Positions 26,285 to 35,005 of a DNA stretch of 64,000 nt are shown piece by piece. Each line of letters starts with the position of its first letter. The first letter of the stretch is position 1. This DNA is from UBA4742 sp037138595. Lineage in GTDB: Bacteria; Actinomycetota; Acidimicrobiia; Acidimicrobiales; Acidimicrobilacustridaceae. Made by a program: the position numbers and the translations under genes. Under the pieces are notes generated by a model, which had not been told where the DNA came from, made no database searches, and worked only from the letters and a program-made list of their open reading frames with translations. The stretch lies in NCBI GenBank assembly GCA_037138595.1, contig JBAXIB010000017.1, positions 11,828 through 75,827 on the forward strand, in the 5' to 3' direction.

Positions 26285-26845
26285 ATGTTTATGAAGTTGA
26301 AACGCAGGAAATCAGATGCCCTAGGCCCGCAACCGTCGGGTGAGAATCTTCCGCTAGGCGCTGAAGCCGCTATTTGGTCCATCCTCGAAACCATCCCTGA
26401 TCCGAGAAACCACCTTGCGCTCTCGCGAGATCCAACCGCCGAGGTGACGCTGAGTCCCGCGGCAATTAACGAAGCACTCGCCCTCGCCATTCCGTGGACC
26501 GAAATACCATCGGGCGTCGATATTGCCGGTCCATTCGGTGCCCTCCGGCAGACTGAAGCGACAATCCGAATGGTCGACCCGCCCCTAGACACCGAGCTGA
26601 CCCGGCAAGCCGAAATCAAGTGGGCGACCGCTGAGGACACCGATAACACCGCCACCATTGATGCCATGCACCGATCCACTCCATCAGGAATTCGTTGGGC
26701 TGATGATGCAGTCGCAGTTCGCGGGGTTACTTGGCCAGATCAATCAAGCAGCCAAGAAGTTTCACGTGCAGAATCCGCACTCACAGAACCCGAGACTGCC
26801 AAAATCCAGACTGCCGAGGGTGATCAGTTTGCTAAGGGCGCTTGA
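26285..26845 (+). CDS. Orphan protein of unknown function
   Basis: A 186-residue acidic protein that I do not recognise. It starts with a short basic stretch (MKLKRRKSD), then alternates Pro/Ala/Glu-rich segments. No membrane helix, signal peptide or cysteine cluster is visible. Evidence that it is real: the open frame fills the gap between the GGDEF-EAL gene and the glycosidase, and its ATG has the TANNNT-N6 promoter pattern common in this window. It overlaps the convergent glycosidase gene by 22 bp. The opposite-strand frame over the same DNA has no such support. Confidence 0.55.
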   Translation: MFMKLKRRKSDALGPQPSGENLPLGAEAAIWSILETIPDPRNHLALSRDPTAEVTLSPAAINEALALAIPWTEIPSGVDIAGPFGALRQTEATIRMVDPPLDTELTRQAEIKWATAEDTDNTATIDAMHRSTPSGIRWADDAVAVRGVTWPDQSSSQEVSRAESALTEPETAKIQTAEGDQFAKGA

Positions 26846-28026
26846 GCGCTAACCACCGCGGCGAGCGCCGTCCATGACTGGGGAATCGCACCGAGCCCTT
26901 CGCCGGTGTCTGGTTGCCAGTATTCGGCGAAGTCCGACCGCAATGCACCGTTGACCAAGCAATTTCCCAATCGCGCAGCCAGCGAATCCAACTGTTGTCG
27001 CTTTGCCGCGACCCAAAACAGATACGTGAGCTGTGGCCACGCCGGGCCGCGCCAATAGGCCCGCAGGTCAAACGACGGTTCGAGACGATGAGTTGACGCA
27101 GGACCAACATCGGCTGCAAACGCTGACTCATTGTCAATTTCCGCCCACGCACCTGCCCGAACGCTCTCATCGGTCGTGACCAGTATCCCGAGAAGCGCAT
27201 CAAGCGTTCGAACCGCCGCCGTCTTGCTTGGACCAACACCAACTCGGTCGGTCCAAGTCATTCGATCCGAATTCCACCTTTGGTCAAGCGCCGCCGCGAT
27301 TTCGACAGCATCGGATTCAAGCTGCTGGTCTCCCGTCACGCTTGCCAATTCCGCAGCATTGAATGAAACCAACGCCGAAAACCCGGCCGAGGCCACTTCG
27401 AATGCGTTACTTCCAATGGGCGAACTAGTCGCACCTAGAGCTCGGCCCGTGTCCCCGATGAGCGCACCTGCGAGCTCACCGCGCAACGCTTTGCCGCGTT
27501 CGAAAGTCCACGAGCCGTCGATCCATCCGTCCCAGCGAGGACTGTCATCACAGCCCGACTCCCATGGATGAACAATGACTATGCCGGTGCCGAGACGCAT
27601 GCGCTGATCAATCAAGAATCTCAAACCACGGCGCGCACGCTCGATCGTGTCGGCGCCAACGTTGACCCCAAGCCGAGTGAGCTCGGCTACGGCATGGCCG
27701 TACATCGGCGGCTGGGTGATCGAGCTGGTGACCTTTCGCCCCCAAAACGCTGCATGGGTGTCGCCGCCTTGCCAGTAGGTCATGTGGGGTACGAATCCGT
27801 CGCCTGCTTGGTGCGCAAGCACATTGGCTAGCTCGGTTCTCGCACGTTCAGCTTCGCCAAGGTGAGCCCAGCAAATCGAATGAAAACAGGAATCCCACAG
27901 CCATTGCCACGGATACGTCGTAGCATTCGGCACGCAAAACCCCGGTTCGCGCCAGTGCAACTCGAGGATCTCCCGGGCTCGGCGCGCTACCTCAACGGGA
28001 TCGCCCGGTATGGTGTCGCGGCTCAC
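26824..28026 (-). CDS. Glycosidase with (alpha/alpha)6 barrel, MGH1/GH63-like
   Basis: A 400-residue soluble protein resembling mannosylglycerate hydrolase / GH63-type glycosidases and amylo-alpha-glucosidases. Conserved parts are TYPWQWLWDSCFHSICW (about 41-57), VPHMTYW, TQPPMYGHAV and the late FDLRAYWRGPAWPQLTYLFW. The acidic residues in LWDSC and near the end are the likely catalytic pair. The GTG at 28026 is chosen. The frame continues to 28197, but that overlaps the N-terminus of the divergent glycosyltransferase. The adjacent glycosyltransferase suggests a shared glucoside or compatible-solute role (inference). Confidence 0.8.
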   Translation of the reverse strand: MSRDTIPGDPVEVARRAREILELHWREPGFCVPNATTYPWQWLWDSCFHSICWAHLGEAERARTELANVLAHQAGDGFVPHMTYWQGGDTHAAFWGRKVTSSITQPPMYGHAVAELTRLGVNVGADTIERARRGLRFLIDQRMRLGTGIVIVHPWESGCDDSPRWDGWIDGSWTFERGKALRGELAGALIGDTGRALGATSSPIGSNAFEVASAGFSALVSFNAAELASVTGDQQLESDAVEIAAALDQRWNSDRMTWTDRVGVGPSKTAAVRTLDALLGILVTTDESVRAGAWAEIDNESAFAADVGPASTHRLEPSFDLRAYWRGPAWPQLTYLFWVAAKRQQLDSLAARLGNCLVNGALRSDFAEYWQPDTGEGLGAIPQSWTALAAVVSAQAPLAN

Positions 28027-28046
28027 TGATCGACGGTTTCGAACTG

Positions 28047-28052
28047 AGAGGA
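28047..28052 (+). promoter_or_regulatory. Ribosome binding site (AGAGGA) for an ATT start
   Basis: AGAGGA lies seven bases before the ATT at 28060. A stop codon (TGA 28045-28047) lies just upstream in the same frame, so the protein cannot begin earlier. Confidence 0.45.
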
Positions 28053-28059
28053 AATTCCC

Positions 28060-29088
28060 ATTACCACCTGCGCAATCGTCTCGTTTCGACTTGGACTCAA
28101 CGACGGTGTTTCCATCGTCGCTGACACTTGGGCCGACGCGCTTAGGTCCTTTGGTTTTGACGTCACGACCGTTGCCGGTGAAGGTCCGGTCGACCACATC
28201 GTCGACGGCCTTGCGATCGGTGCCAAAAACGCGCCGAGTCTTGACGAAGTAACGGCCGTACTCGCTGATGCCGACCTCGTCGTTGTCGAAAATCTCTGCA
28301 CGATTCCGATGAACTTACCGGCAGCACGCGTTCTGTCAACGGTTCTCGCCGGCAGACCAGCGATCATGCATCACCACGATCCGCCTTGGCAACGCGATCG
28401 GTTCGCCCAAGTGACTGAACTCCCTACTGATGACCCCCATTGGCGTCATGTCACGATCAACCAACTCACGCAACGCCAGTTCGCTCAGCGCGGCATGACT
28501 GCGACCACTATTTACAACGGCTTTGGGACCCACCTCCCCCCCGGTGATCGCGACGGAATTCGCCGCAAACTCGGCGTCGATCAGGACGAACTGTTACTAG
28601 TTCATCCGGTTCGCGCGATTCCCCGGAAGGATGTTCCCGCGGCCATCGCTCTGTGCGAGCAACTCGATGCAACCTATTGGCTGCTAGGACCGGCTGAAGA
28701 CGGCTATGGCGCCGAACTCGACGCGGTCCTCAGCCAGGCCAGTTGTCGCGTGATCCGCCAAAGCCTGCCCCACGGACCCGACATCTATGCCGCGCCCGAC
28801 GTCGTCGTGTTTCCGTCTACCTGGGAAGGGTTCGGAAATCCACCGATCGAAGCGGCGATTGCCAGACGACCGGTCGCCGTTGGTCCCTATCCGGTCGGCA
28901 ACGAACTGCGAGCGATGGGATTCCGATGGTTCGATGTCGACCGACCCGCACCGCTCCGCCGGTGGCTTAACCATCGAGATCCTTTACTTCTCGACACCAA
29001 TCAGCGCATCGCCCGCGAGTTCTTTTCGATCGAAGCCATGACCGAGGCACTGCGAAACCTTCTCGATGAGGCAGGCTGGTTGCCATGA
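28060..29088 (+). CDS. GT4-type glycosyltransferase with apparent ATT start codon
   Basis: A 342-residue glycosyltransferase of GT-B fold. Read from 28060, the N-terminal Rossmann domain is complete: CAIVSFRLGLNDGVSIVADT, FGFDVTTVAGEGPVDHIV, DADLVVVENL. The C-terminal half has VHPVRAIPRKD and the donor-binding STWEGFGNPPIEAA. No ATG, GTG, TTG or CTG exists in frame between the stop at 28045 and the ATG at 28309, yet the 83 codons between are clearly homologous protein. The start must be ATT 28060, which has a good ribosome site, or an error in the sequence. It overlaps the next gene by 4 bp. Confidence 0.8.
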   Translation: MTTCAIVSFRLGLNDGVSIVADTWADALRSFGFDVTTVAGEGPVDHIVDGLAIGAKNAPSLDEVTAVLADADLVVVENLCTIPMNLPAARVLSTVLAGRPAIMHHHDPPWQRDRFAQVTELPTDDPHWRHVTINQLTQRQFAQRGMTATTIYNGFGTHLPPGDRDGIRRKLGVDQDELLLVHPVRAIPRKDVPAAIALCEQLDATYWLLGPAEDGYGAELDAVLSQASCRVIRQSLPHGPDIYAAPDVVVFPSTWEGFGNPPIEAAIARRPVAVGPYPVGNELRAMGFRWFDVDRPAPLRRWLNHRDPLLLDTNQRIAREFFSIEAMTEALRNLLDEAGWLP

Positions 29089-29399
29089 GCTTTGAGACCA
29101 ACTCCGGATCACTCCCCGACAGCGATCCGAACGACGAGTCCGATGTTTCGATTGACCTAGTCCGAGCACGACGCAAAACGTTCGAGCGCTTTTCGTCTAT
29201 TGGACGCCGATGCGGGTATGCGCTGTTCGGAATCGCCATTGTTTTCTTCGCGATCGGTTTCGCCACTGGGTTCCCCCAACGAGTTGGCTTCACCATCGAA
29301 TTTTGCCTGCTGCTCGGATCCATCCTGCTTGCGCCCTCGCTGGTCGTTGGATATGCAGTAAAGGCTGCCGAACGCGAAGACCGAGAAAACGGGCGCTAA
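29085..29399 (+). CDS. Small two-helix membrane protein
   Basis: A 104-residue protein of unknown function. An acidic N-terminus (SDPNDESD) precedes a basic stretch and two membrane helices (about 44-63 and 68-90), ending in a charged tail. It starts within the stop of the glycosyltransferase (ATGA), so it is translationally coupled to it. Its stop overlaps that of the convergent mftF gene. The pattern is common among actinobacterial accessory membrane proteins. Confidence 0.7.
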   Translation: MSFETNSGSLPDSDPNDESDVSIDLVRARRKTFERFSSIGRRCGYALFGIAIVFFAIGFATGFPQRVGFTIEFCLLLGSILLAPSLVVGYAVKAAEREDRENGR

Positions 29400-30934
29400 T
29401 CGCCCGTGATATCGGAGCGCCCCGGCCACGACTTCAGATCGGGTCGAAGCGGTTCGGCCGTGCGTTCTCGCATGCATCCCGCCCACACTCCTGCCCCGTA
29501 TGCCAAATCATCAGCTAGGTGCAAGGCGACAAACCGAAGCGGATCGACCGCACGGTCACTTGTCCACCAATCAATAAGTGCGGGAGCCGCTACCGCGAAC
29601 ACGAGCGCCCGCCGCGCTCGTTTCGACAGGATCGATGCACCAACAGCAGCAGGCCACCATGTTCGGGTCACGGCGCTCGCGAGCGGCCGCCAGCCGGCCC
29701 AGGTTCCACCTCCAGCCAACCGAAACGCCTCAGTTGTCGGATGCTCGAGACCGGTTAGGCGTTGAGGAAGTTGACTGATCGCCGTAAGCGCAACCGCAGT
29801 ACCCGCCTTTGGATACCCAAGAGCGGCCAAACACCAAGCCGATGCTGTCCACACCGACATGGTTAATGGCGCCAATTCGTCCGGATGACGCACCGCTAGT
29901 GGAGCCGCCGATGTCCCGTAGTGGAATCGCTGAGCAAGCCACGAACCAAATTGGGCGCGGGAGGGATGGGTCGCCGTGGCCCTCGGCTCATAGCGAATAG
30001 TCCAGTCCGCTTCCACCAGCCGCCACACCAAGTCCACGTCTTCACCAAATCGCAACTCAGGATCGAACAATCCCACGTCGACCAATGCATCGACTCGAAC
30101 GATCATCGCCGCGGTAGGGACATAGGAAACCCGAGTCCTCGGAGCGACACGCGCAGCCTCTTGACCAAGATCGAGCGGCGAACGAATTTGGTCGTAGCGA
30201 GCGATCACCCCAGTACCGGCCAACCGTCGGCTCCGGCGTGCACGCTGGCCGGAACGCTGGCCGAGATGCTCGCCAGAATGCTCGTCAGTGGGAGCGACTG
30301 ACCAGATGCGAGGTGCGACTGCGCCAACAGTCGGATCATCAAAATGAGGAAGGAGCCAACGCAACCAATGGGGCGACGGTTCAACATCGCAATCGACAAA
30401 CGCGACCAACCCAGTTCGAACCGACGCAAGACCTTGATTCCTCGCCGATGCAGGTCCACCATTTTCGACTCGGCGAACTACTTGCGCGCCGGCCGCCACG
30501 CTGACCGCCGCGATGTGGCGAGCATCAGCGGGGGCGCTGCCATCGTCGACCACGATGATCGCGGCCGGTTTCGGTACCGAACCAGCCAAAGCTGTCAGCG
30601 TGCGAGCCAGCGCGTCCCCACTACCGATTACTGGAATCACCACGGTCACGTCCGCCGCTCGAACCACCGAGTTCGATAGCGCATCGCCCGTTAAATCAAT
30701 CCTCGGATGTGCAAACCCGTAATCAAGCATCCGTCGCGCAAGGCTTCGCGCTCCGACACCTTCGCCAATCGATTCGCCGGCCACCCAACGATCCACCAAA
30801 CGCGAACCCGGCGCAGAAAGTCGGATGATCCGAGTGGGCGATCCGCCGATGAGGGCGCTCCCACCATCAATCCGCCGCACCGATCGATCAAGTTCAAGTC
30901 GGGCATCAATTGGCAACTCCCGATCAAGATTCAC
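29396..30934 (-). CDS. mftF: Mycofactocin glycosyltransferase MftF
   Basis: A 512-residue GT2-family transferase that adds glucose units to (pre)mycofactocin. The N-terminus LELDRSVRRIDGGSALIGG and IRLS are typical of the MftF family. The GT2 part begins TVVIPVIGSGDALARTL with VVDDGS and FVDCDVEPSP (DxD-like), and the acceptor region has RFGEDVDLVWRL. Several hydrophobic helices follow in the last 170 residues. The GTG at 30934 is chosen. The frame runs on to 31075, but that would overlap the VWA gene. It is the last gene of the 13-gene mycofactocin-associated run and lies 34 bp after the VWA gene. Confidence 0.9.
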   Translation of the reverse strand: MNLDRELPIDARLELDRSVRRIDGGSALIGGSPTRIIRLSAPGSRLVDRWVAGESIGEGVGARSLARRMLDYGFAHPRIDLTGDALSNSVVRAADVTVVIPVIGSGDALARTLTALAGSVPKPAAIIVVDDGSAPADARHIAAVSVAAGAQVVRRVENGGPASARNQGLASVRTGLVAFVDCDVEPSPHWLRWLLPHFDDPTVGAVAPRIWSVAPTDEHSGEHLGQRSGQRARRSRRLAGTGVIARYDQIRSPLDLGQEAARVAPRTRVSYVPTAAMIVRVDALVDVGLFDPELRFGEDVDLVWRLVEADWTIRYEPRATATHPSRAQFGSWLAQRFHYGTSAAPLAVRHPDELAPLTMSVWTASAWCLAALGYPKAGTAVALTAISQLPQRLTGLEHPTTEAFRLAGGGTWAGWRPLASAVTRTWWPAAVGASILSKRARRALVFAVAAPALIDWWTSDRAVDPLRFVALHLADDLAYGAGVWAGCMRERTAEPLRPDLKSWPGRSDITGD

Positions 30935-30968
30935 CCGCGCATGGTCGCACACCAACTCGGATCTTGCC

Positions 30969-31781
30969 TTAGTCGAGCAATCGGGCAAATGCGCCAGGTA
31001 TTGACGACGGTCCATCCAGGGTTGCCCATCGTGCTCCACATGCCATTGCAAGTGCCAAAGCGTCTTCGGCGTCATCGGCCGGAGCTAGAACGCAAAGTTC
31101 CTGAAGTCGCGATGCCGCAGCTAGAGGATCTTCGCCGGTTGTCGGACGACAATCTGACAACAAAATCGTGACTCGCCGCTGGGCGCGCGAGCGGTCAAGC
31201 TGGCTATTGGCCGTTCGTAGTGCGAGGGCGAGGTCAGTGGTCCCGCGACCCCGTAACCGCAATACGTCGCCCGCGACGACCTCAGCGGGACGCGTGACAT
31301 CCTGGCTTTTCACGACAATGACATCCTTCGAAAACGCGATCACACTGTGATCTGCTCCAACCCGCCAAGCACACGCTGCAGCGGCAAGCGCCGCGGTAGC
31401 CAGTCGCGAACCGTTCATGGAGCCGCTTCGGTCAATCACGAGACACAATGCCGTTGACGGCCGGCCCCATGCCGACACCTGCAGATCTTCAAGCGCTGGA
31501 GCCGTACTTGTCGCACGCGAGAGCTGCAAGGCTTCAAGACTGGCATCAAGGTCAATATCACCCTCGGCGCGATCGGCCGAAAGGCGCCGTAATCGACCCA
31601 CACCGCTCGTGCGCGGCGATCCGGCTCGGGCCAAGTCAATGACAACCCTCGCCGCAAGTCGTCGCGCTTGTTCAGCAAGTGCCTGATCAGTTGCACCCAC
31701 CAATGCTCCTAACAACTCCAGTGCCCCGTCGGCATCTTCATCGAGAGCTTGGTCAAATGCTCGTTCGTCAAGCGTGCCCAC
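30969..31781 (-). CDS. VWA-domain protein partnered with MoxR
   Basis: A 270-residue protein (from the GTG at 31781) with a von Willebrand A domain. The MIDAS motif is VIDRSGSMNGSRLA, followed by GRGTTDLALALR and LLSDCRPTTGEDP. The frame remains open upstream and reads a plausible acidic sequence (QVLEGDEALDRIEEEQ) back to a CTG at 31928 that overlaps the MoxR stop as CTGA. The true protein may therefore be 49 residues longer. MoxR-VWA pairs act as chaperones that insert cofactors or remodel enzymes. The position between the alcohol dehydrogenase and mftF suggests a client in the mycofactocin system. Confidence 0.85.
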   Translation of the reverse strand: MGTLDERAFDQALDEDADGALELLGALVGATDQALAEQARRLAARVVIDLARAGSPRTSGVGRLRRLSADRAEGDIDLDASLEALQLSRATSTAPALEDLQVSAWGRPSTALCLVIDRSGSMNGSRLATAALAAAACAWRVGADHSVIAFSKDVIVVKSQDVTRPAEVVAGDVLRLRGRGTTDLALALRTANSQLDRSRAQRRVTILLSDCRPTTGEDPLAAASRLQELCVLAPADDAEDALALAMACGARWATLDGPSSIPGAFARLLD

Positions 31782-31924
31782 TTCCGGCGATACATCATCA
31801 AAATGTGGCGAGGTCGAGAGTTCGCGACGCGAAGTCGAGCCACGTTGTTCTTCTTCAATGCGATCGAGCGCCTCGTCGCCTTCGAGAACCTGATCCTGCT
31901 TTGCCGCCCCCGTCGCCGAGGGCG

Positions 31925-32833
31925 TCAGGCTTTTCCCGGGTCTCCCCCATCGGCACCTTCATCAACCTGCGCTGGCGGCCCAAATTCGGCGGCCCATAAT
32001 TCGCTAACAATTTCGTCTGCTTGCCGGTCTCCGCCCTCGAATACCCGCAATCGACCGCTAAGCGCAGCAATTGCCGAGTCGAGTCCCACGTCGTAGTCCC
32101 GAGCCGTAGTGGAACGCAACGCACTTAATTGGTTGGCTAGTAAGACTAGGTCGATGGCTCCGCGAACCGACGAACCAATTCGCACCGCGGGATGGGTTCG
32201 CGTCGCACGAACAACCGCAACAACCTTGGTTACAAATGTGAAGTCGGCGGCAGGAACCTCACGAGCGACCACTCGAGTTTCGGTCTCGGCATCTTGGTAG
32301 CCCATGGTGATACGACACATCCGGTCATAAATTGCCGCCGAAATTCGCGCGGTACCAACCGAGTCGAACGGATTCATCGCGGCAACTAGGCGAAACCCGT
32401 CAGCCGCAGTCACGCGACCCAAGCGTGGAACGTGCAACTCACCTTCAGACATGACGGTAATAAGGACGTTGAGCGTCTCTTCGGGAACGCGATTGATTTC
32501 TTCGACATACAGCAATGCACCGGCGCGAAGCGCGACGATCAGTGGACCATCGACGAACGCTTCCGCCGAATATCCGTCAGCCAGTACCTGAGCCGGATCG
32601 AATGTGCCGACGAATCTCGACGGGGTCAATTCGGCATTGCCTTCGACAAATACGAACTCCGAGCCAGTGGCGTCAGCGAGCGATCGCAACACCGTTGACT
32701 TGCCCGTACCAGGCGGACCTTCGAGCAACATGTGCCGATCCGCGGCCAAGGCCGCAACCAGCACTTCTAATTCACGACGTCTCCCGACGACTTCGCGATC
32801 GAGCCGATCAACGAGATCGCGATCCACTTTCAT
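31925..32833 (-). CDS. MoxR-family AAA+ ATPase
   Basis: A 302-residue AAA+ ATPase. Walker A is LEGPPGTGKSTVLRSL, Walker B is LLYVEEINRVPEETLN, and sensor 1 lies in RLVAAMNPFDSVG. The lid domain follows with VRIGSSVRGAIDLV. It resembles ATPases that work with VWA partners such as CoxD/CoxE or MoxR/MoxC. The ATG at 32833 starts 28 bp after the alcohol dehydrogenase stop. No CO dehydrogenase or methanol dehydrogenase genes lie nearby, so the likely substrates are the mycofactocin-linked oxidoreductases (inference). Confidence 0.9.
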   Translation of the reverse strand: MKVDRDLVDRLDREVVGRRRELEVLVAALAADRHMLLEGPPGTGKSTVLRSLADATGSEFVFVEGNAELTPSRFVGTFDPAQVLADGYSAEAFVDGPLIVALRAGALLYVEEINRVPEETLNVLITVMSEGELHVPRLGRVTAADGFRLVAAMNPFDSVGTARISAAIYDRMCRITMGYQDAETETRVVAREVPAADFTFVTKVVAVVRATRTHPAVRIGSSVRGAIDLVLLANQLSALRSTTARDYDVGLDSAIAALSGRLRVFEGGDRQADEIVSELWAAEFGPPAQVDEGADGGDPGKA

Positions 32834-32861
32834 TGACGCGGCCCGATTCGATTAGGCGGAA

Positions 32862-34004
32862 TCAGTAGATGATGACGCCGCGGATGTTCTTGCCATCTCG
32901 CATGTCCTGATAACCCTGATTGATTTCGGTGAGGTCATAGGTGTTGGTAATGAGTTCGTCGAGCTTCAGTTGGCCACTTTGATACAACCCCAACAGCCGA
33001 GGGACGTCGTAACGAGGGTTTGCGCCACCGTAAACATGGCCGACGAGCTGCTTTTGCTGCATCGCCAAGTCGAACAAGTTCAATTGCACGTCAGTGTCAG
33101 TCATTTTTCCCACTGAGGTGACCACCGCACGACCGTTCTTGGCCACCAAACTCATCATCGGGGCAACCATGTCGCCTTCGGCAAGGCCAGTCGTCATGAT
33201 GACCTTCTCGGCGTTGCGACCCCACGTGAGCTCGGCGAGTAGCGCCGATGCTTCTTCGATACTTGAAACTGCGTGCGTGGCGCCAAATACCTGGGACTGT
33301 TCACGCTTGAACTCAACCGGATCAACTGCGATGACATAGCGAGCGCCAGCCATCGCGGCGCCTTGCACCGCGTTCATGCCAACTCCGCCACAACCGATAA
33401 CGACAACGGTCTCACCGACCTTGACATCGGCGACATACACCGAGGCGCCCCAACCCGTCGTCACGCCACAAGCGACCAGTGCCGCCTTATCAAGCGGGAT
33501 GTCCGGATCGATCTTGATGAGCGACGAGTAGTGCATGACGCTGTGTTCGGCGAACGTGCCAAGGCACAGCAGCGGCGCGAGATCGTCGCCGCTCAGCGTG
33601 TGATGGCGAGTGGTGCCGTCGAGTTGATGGCCTGACATCAGGTTCGCTCCGAGATCACAGAGATTGGAATGACCGGTCGAACACGACGGGCAGGCGCCGC
33701 ACGCCGGAATAAACGACGTGACGACATGGTCACCAACGGATAGTCCAGCCACGTTGGGCCCGACCTCGATAACCGTGCCCGATCCTTCGTGCCCACAGAT
33801 GACCGGAAATGCCTGCCATCCCATCGCCTCGAGAATCTCCGGGTCGAGAACCATGTCCCCTGTGAACACATGCTCATCGGAGTGACACATTCCGCTGGCG
33901 GCGAACTTGACGAGTACCTCGCCCTCTTTTGGAGGATCAAGCTCGATTTCTTCGATTGTGTATTCGGTGTTCGGAGCGTACAAAACGGCGGCTTTTGTTC
34001 TCAT
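32862..34004 (-). CDS. NDMA-dependent-type alcohol dehydrogenase (mycofactocin-associated nicotinoprotein)
   Basis: A 380-residue zinc-containing MDR alcohol dehydrogenase. The catalytic zinc ligands are in GMCHSDEHV, CGHEGSGTVIEVG, and the structural zinc cysteines in ACGACPSCSTGHSNLC. The NAD-binding GCGGVGMNAVQGA is intact. The insert ANLMSGHQLDGTTRHH is characteristic of the NDMA-dependent family (Rxyl_3153 type). Members of this family keep NAD tightly bound and need an external electron acceptor, for which mycofactocin is the accepted candidate. An AGGGG site lies 5 bases before the ATG. Confidence 0.92.
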   Translation of the reverse strand: MRTKAAVLYAPNTEYTIEEIELDPPKEGEVLVKFAASGMCHSDEHVFTGDMVLDPEILEAMGWQAFPVICGHEGSGTVIEVGPNVAGLSVGDHVVTSFIPACGACPSCSTGHSNLCDLGANLMSGHQLDGTTRHHTLSGDDLAPLLCLGTFAEHSVMHYSSLIKIDPDIPLDKAALVACGVTTGWGASVYVADVKVGETVVVIGCGGVGMNAVQGAAMAGARYVIAVDPVEFKREQSQVFGATHAVSSIEEASALLAELTWGRNAEKVIMTTGLAEGDMVAPMMSLVAKNGRAVVTSVGKMTDTDVQLNLFDLAMQQKQLVGHVYGGANPRYDVPRLLGLYQSGQLKLDELITNTYDLTEINQGYQDMRDGKNIRGVIIY

Positions 34005-34165
34005 GATTCCCCCTGCAGGCGGCTGTGTCGCCTTGCGGTCGAACGTGGCGTTGGTCGGTGCGCCAACGGCTTGGTCACCTTACCCGAGGGGGTGGCTCCT
34101 AGACACAAGTGTGCCAAGCGGGGGGGGTTCGACCTGCATAAAACGACTTCGATGAGATGGCCTGC

Positions 34166-35005
34166 TCAGGAAACCGTCATGCCCCCATCGACCGGCACGA
34201 CCGCACCGGTCACCGCTGATGCCTCCGGCGAACACAGCCAACCGATGGCGGCCGCGACTTCGCTGGGCTCAATTAGCCGGCCCATCGGATGGTGAACGCT
34301 GAAGTCTTCGACCGATGACAGTTCGTAAATAGCCGCACTTGCCTCAAGCATTGCGGTCCGGGTCGAACCTGGGGCGACCGCGTTCGCAGTCACCGATTTC
34401 GGGCCGAGTTCCACTGCCAGAGTACGTATCAAACTGACGACCGCAGCTTTCGCCGCACTGTAGGACCCAAGTCGCTCATGGCCCTGCAGCGCAGCGGCCG
34501 ACGCGACAGCCACGAACCGTCCACCCGTGGGCCTTGGCCGCGCGATGAGGTACGGGACTGCAGCACGAATGAGATGAAAGACTCCTCGCAGATTCGAATC
34601 ATTCATGGCTTGCCACTCGATATCGGTCGTGAGCCACAGCGGTGATCCACCGGCGATTGTTCCCGCGGCAGCAATCGCGGCGTCAAGGCGGCCGAAGAGT
34701 TCAACCGCTTCGGTCACCGAATGGGTCAGCGCATCTTGGTCACACACGTCGGCGACCAGGCCAACTGCCGACCCGGCTCCCGCGATGCGCTCAACCGCTG
34801 CCACCGCGCTGTCGAGATCTGCTGCCGTGGCGAGCGAATAGTCCAATGCATCACGATTGAATCGCGGACTTTTGGATCCAACGACGTCGATGAATGCGAC
34901 CCGCCACCCCGATGTCGCCAAGTGCATTCCTGTCGCGGCACCAATGCCGCGCGCGCCTCCGGTGATTACTGCCACTGGTCGCTGGTCGTCGTATTGGTCA
35001 CTCAA
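34166..35005 (-). CDS. Mycofactocin-coupled SDR family oxidoreductase
   Basis: A 279-residue short-chain dehydrogenase. The Rossmann motif is TGGARGIGAATGMHL, and the catalytic YxxxK is in GSYSAAKAAVVSL. After the second beta strand there is an insertion of about 25 residues (SKSPRFNRDALDYSLATAAD and following) that ordinary SDRs lack. Such an insert covers the cofactor in mycofactocin-dependent SDRs, so that NAD does not exchange. It overlaps mftE by 8 bp and lies 161 bp upstream of the alcohol dehydrogenase. The substrate is not known. Confidence 0.88.
   Translation of the reverse strand: MSDQYDDQRPVAVITGGARGIGAATGMHLATSGWRVAFIDVVGSKSPRFNRDALDYSLATAADLDSAVAAVERIAGAGSAVGLVADVCDQDALTHSVTEAVELFGRLDAAIAAAGTIAGGSPLWLTTDIEWQAMNDSNLRGVFHLIRAAVPYLIARPRPTGGRFVAVASAAALQGHERLGSYSAAKAAVVSLIRTLAVELGPKSVTANAVAPGSTRTAMLEASAAIYELSSVEDFSVHHPMGRLIEPSEVAAAIGWLCSPEASAVTGAVVPVDGGMTVS

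Noticed and set aside
26206..26679. Minus-strand open frame of 157 codons over the orphan gene
   Set aside because: It lacks a promoter or ribosome site and overlaps the end of the GGDEF-EAL gene. The plus-strand gene is better supported.
30969..32833. MoxR-VWA pair as part of a CO dehydrogenase (cox) cluster
   Set aside because: No coxM, coxS or coxL genes occur in the window.
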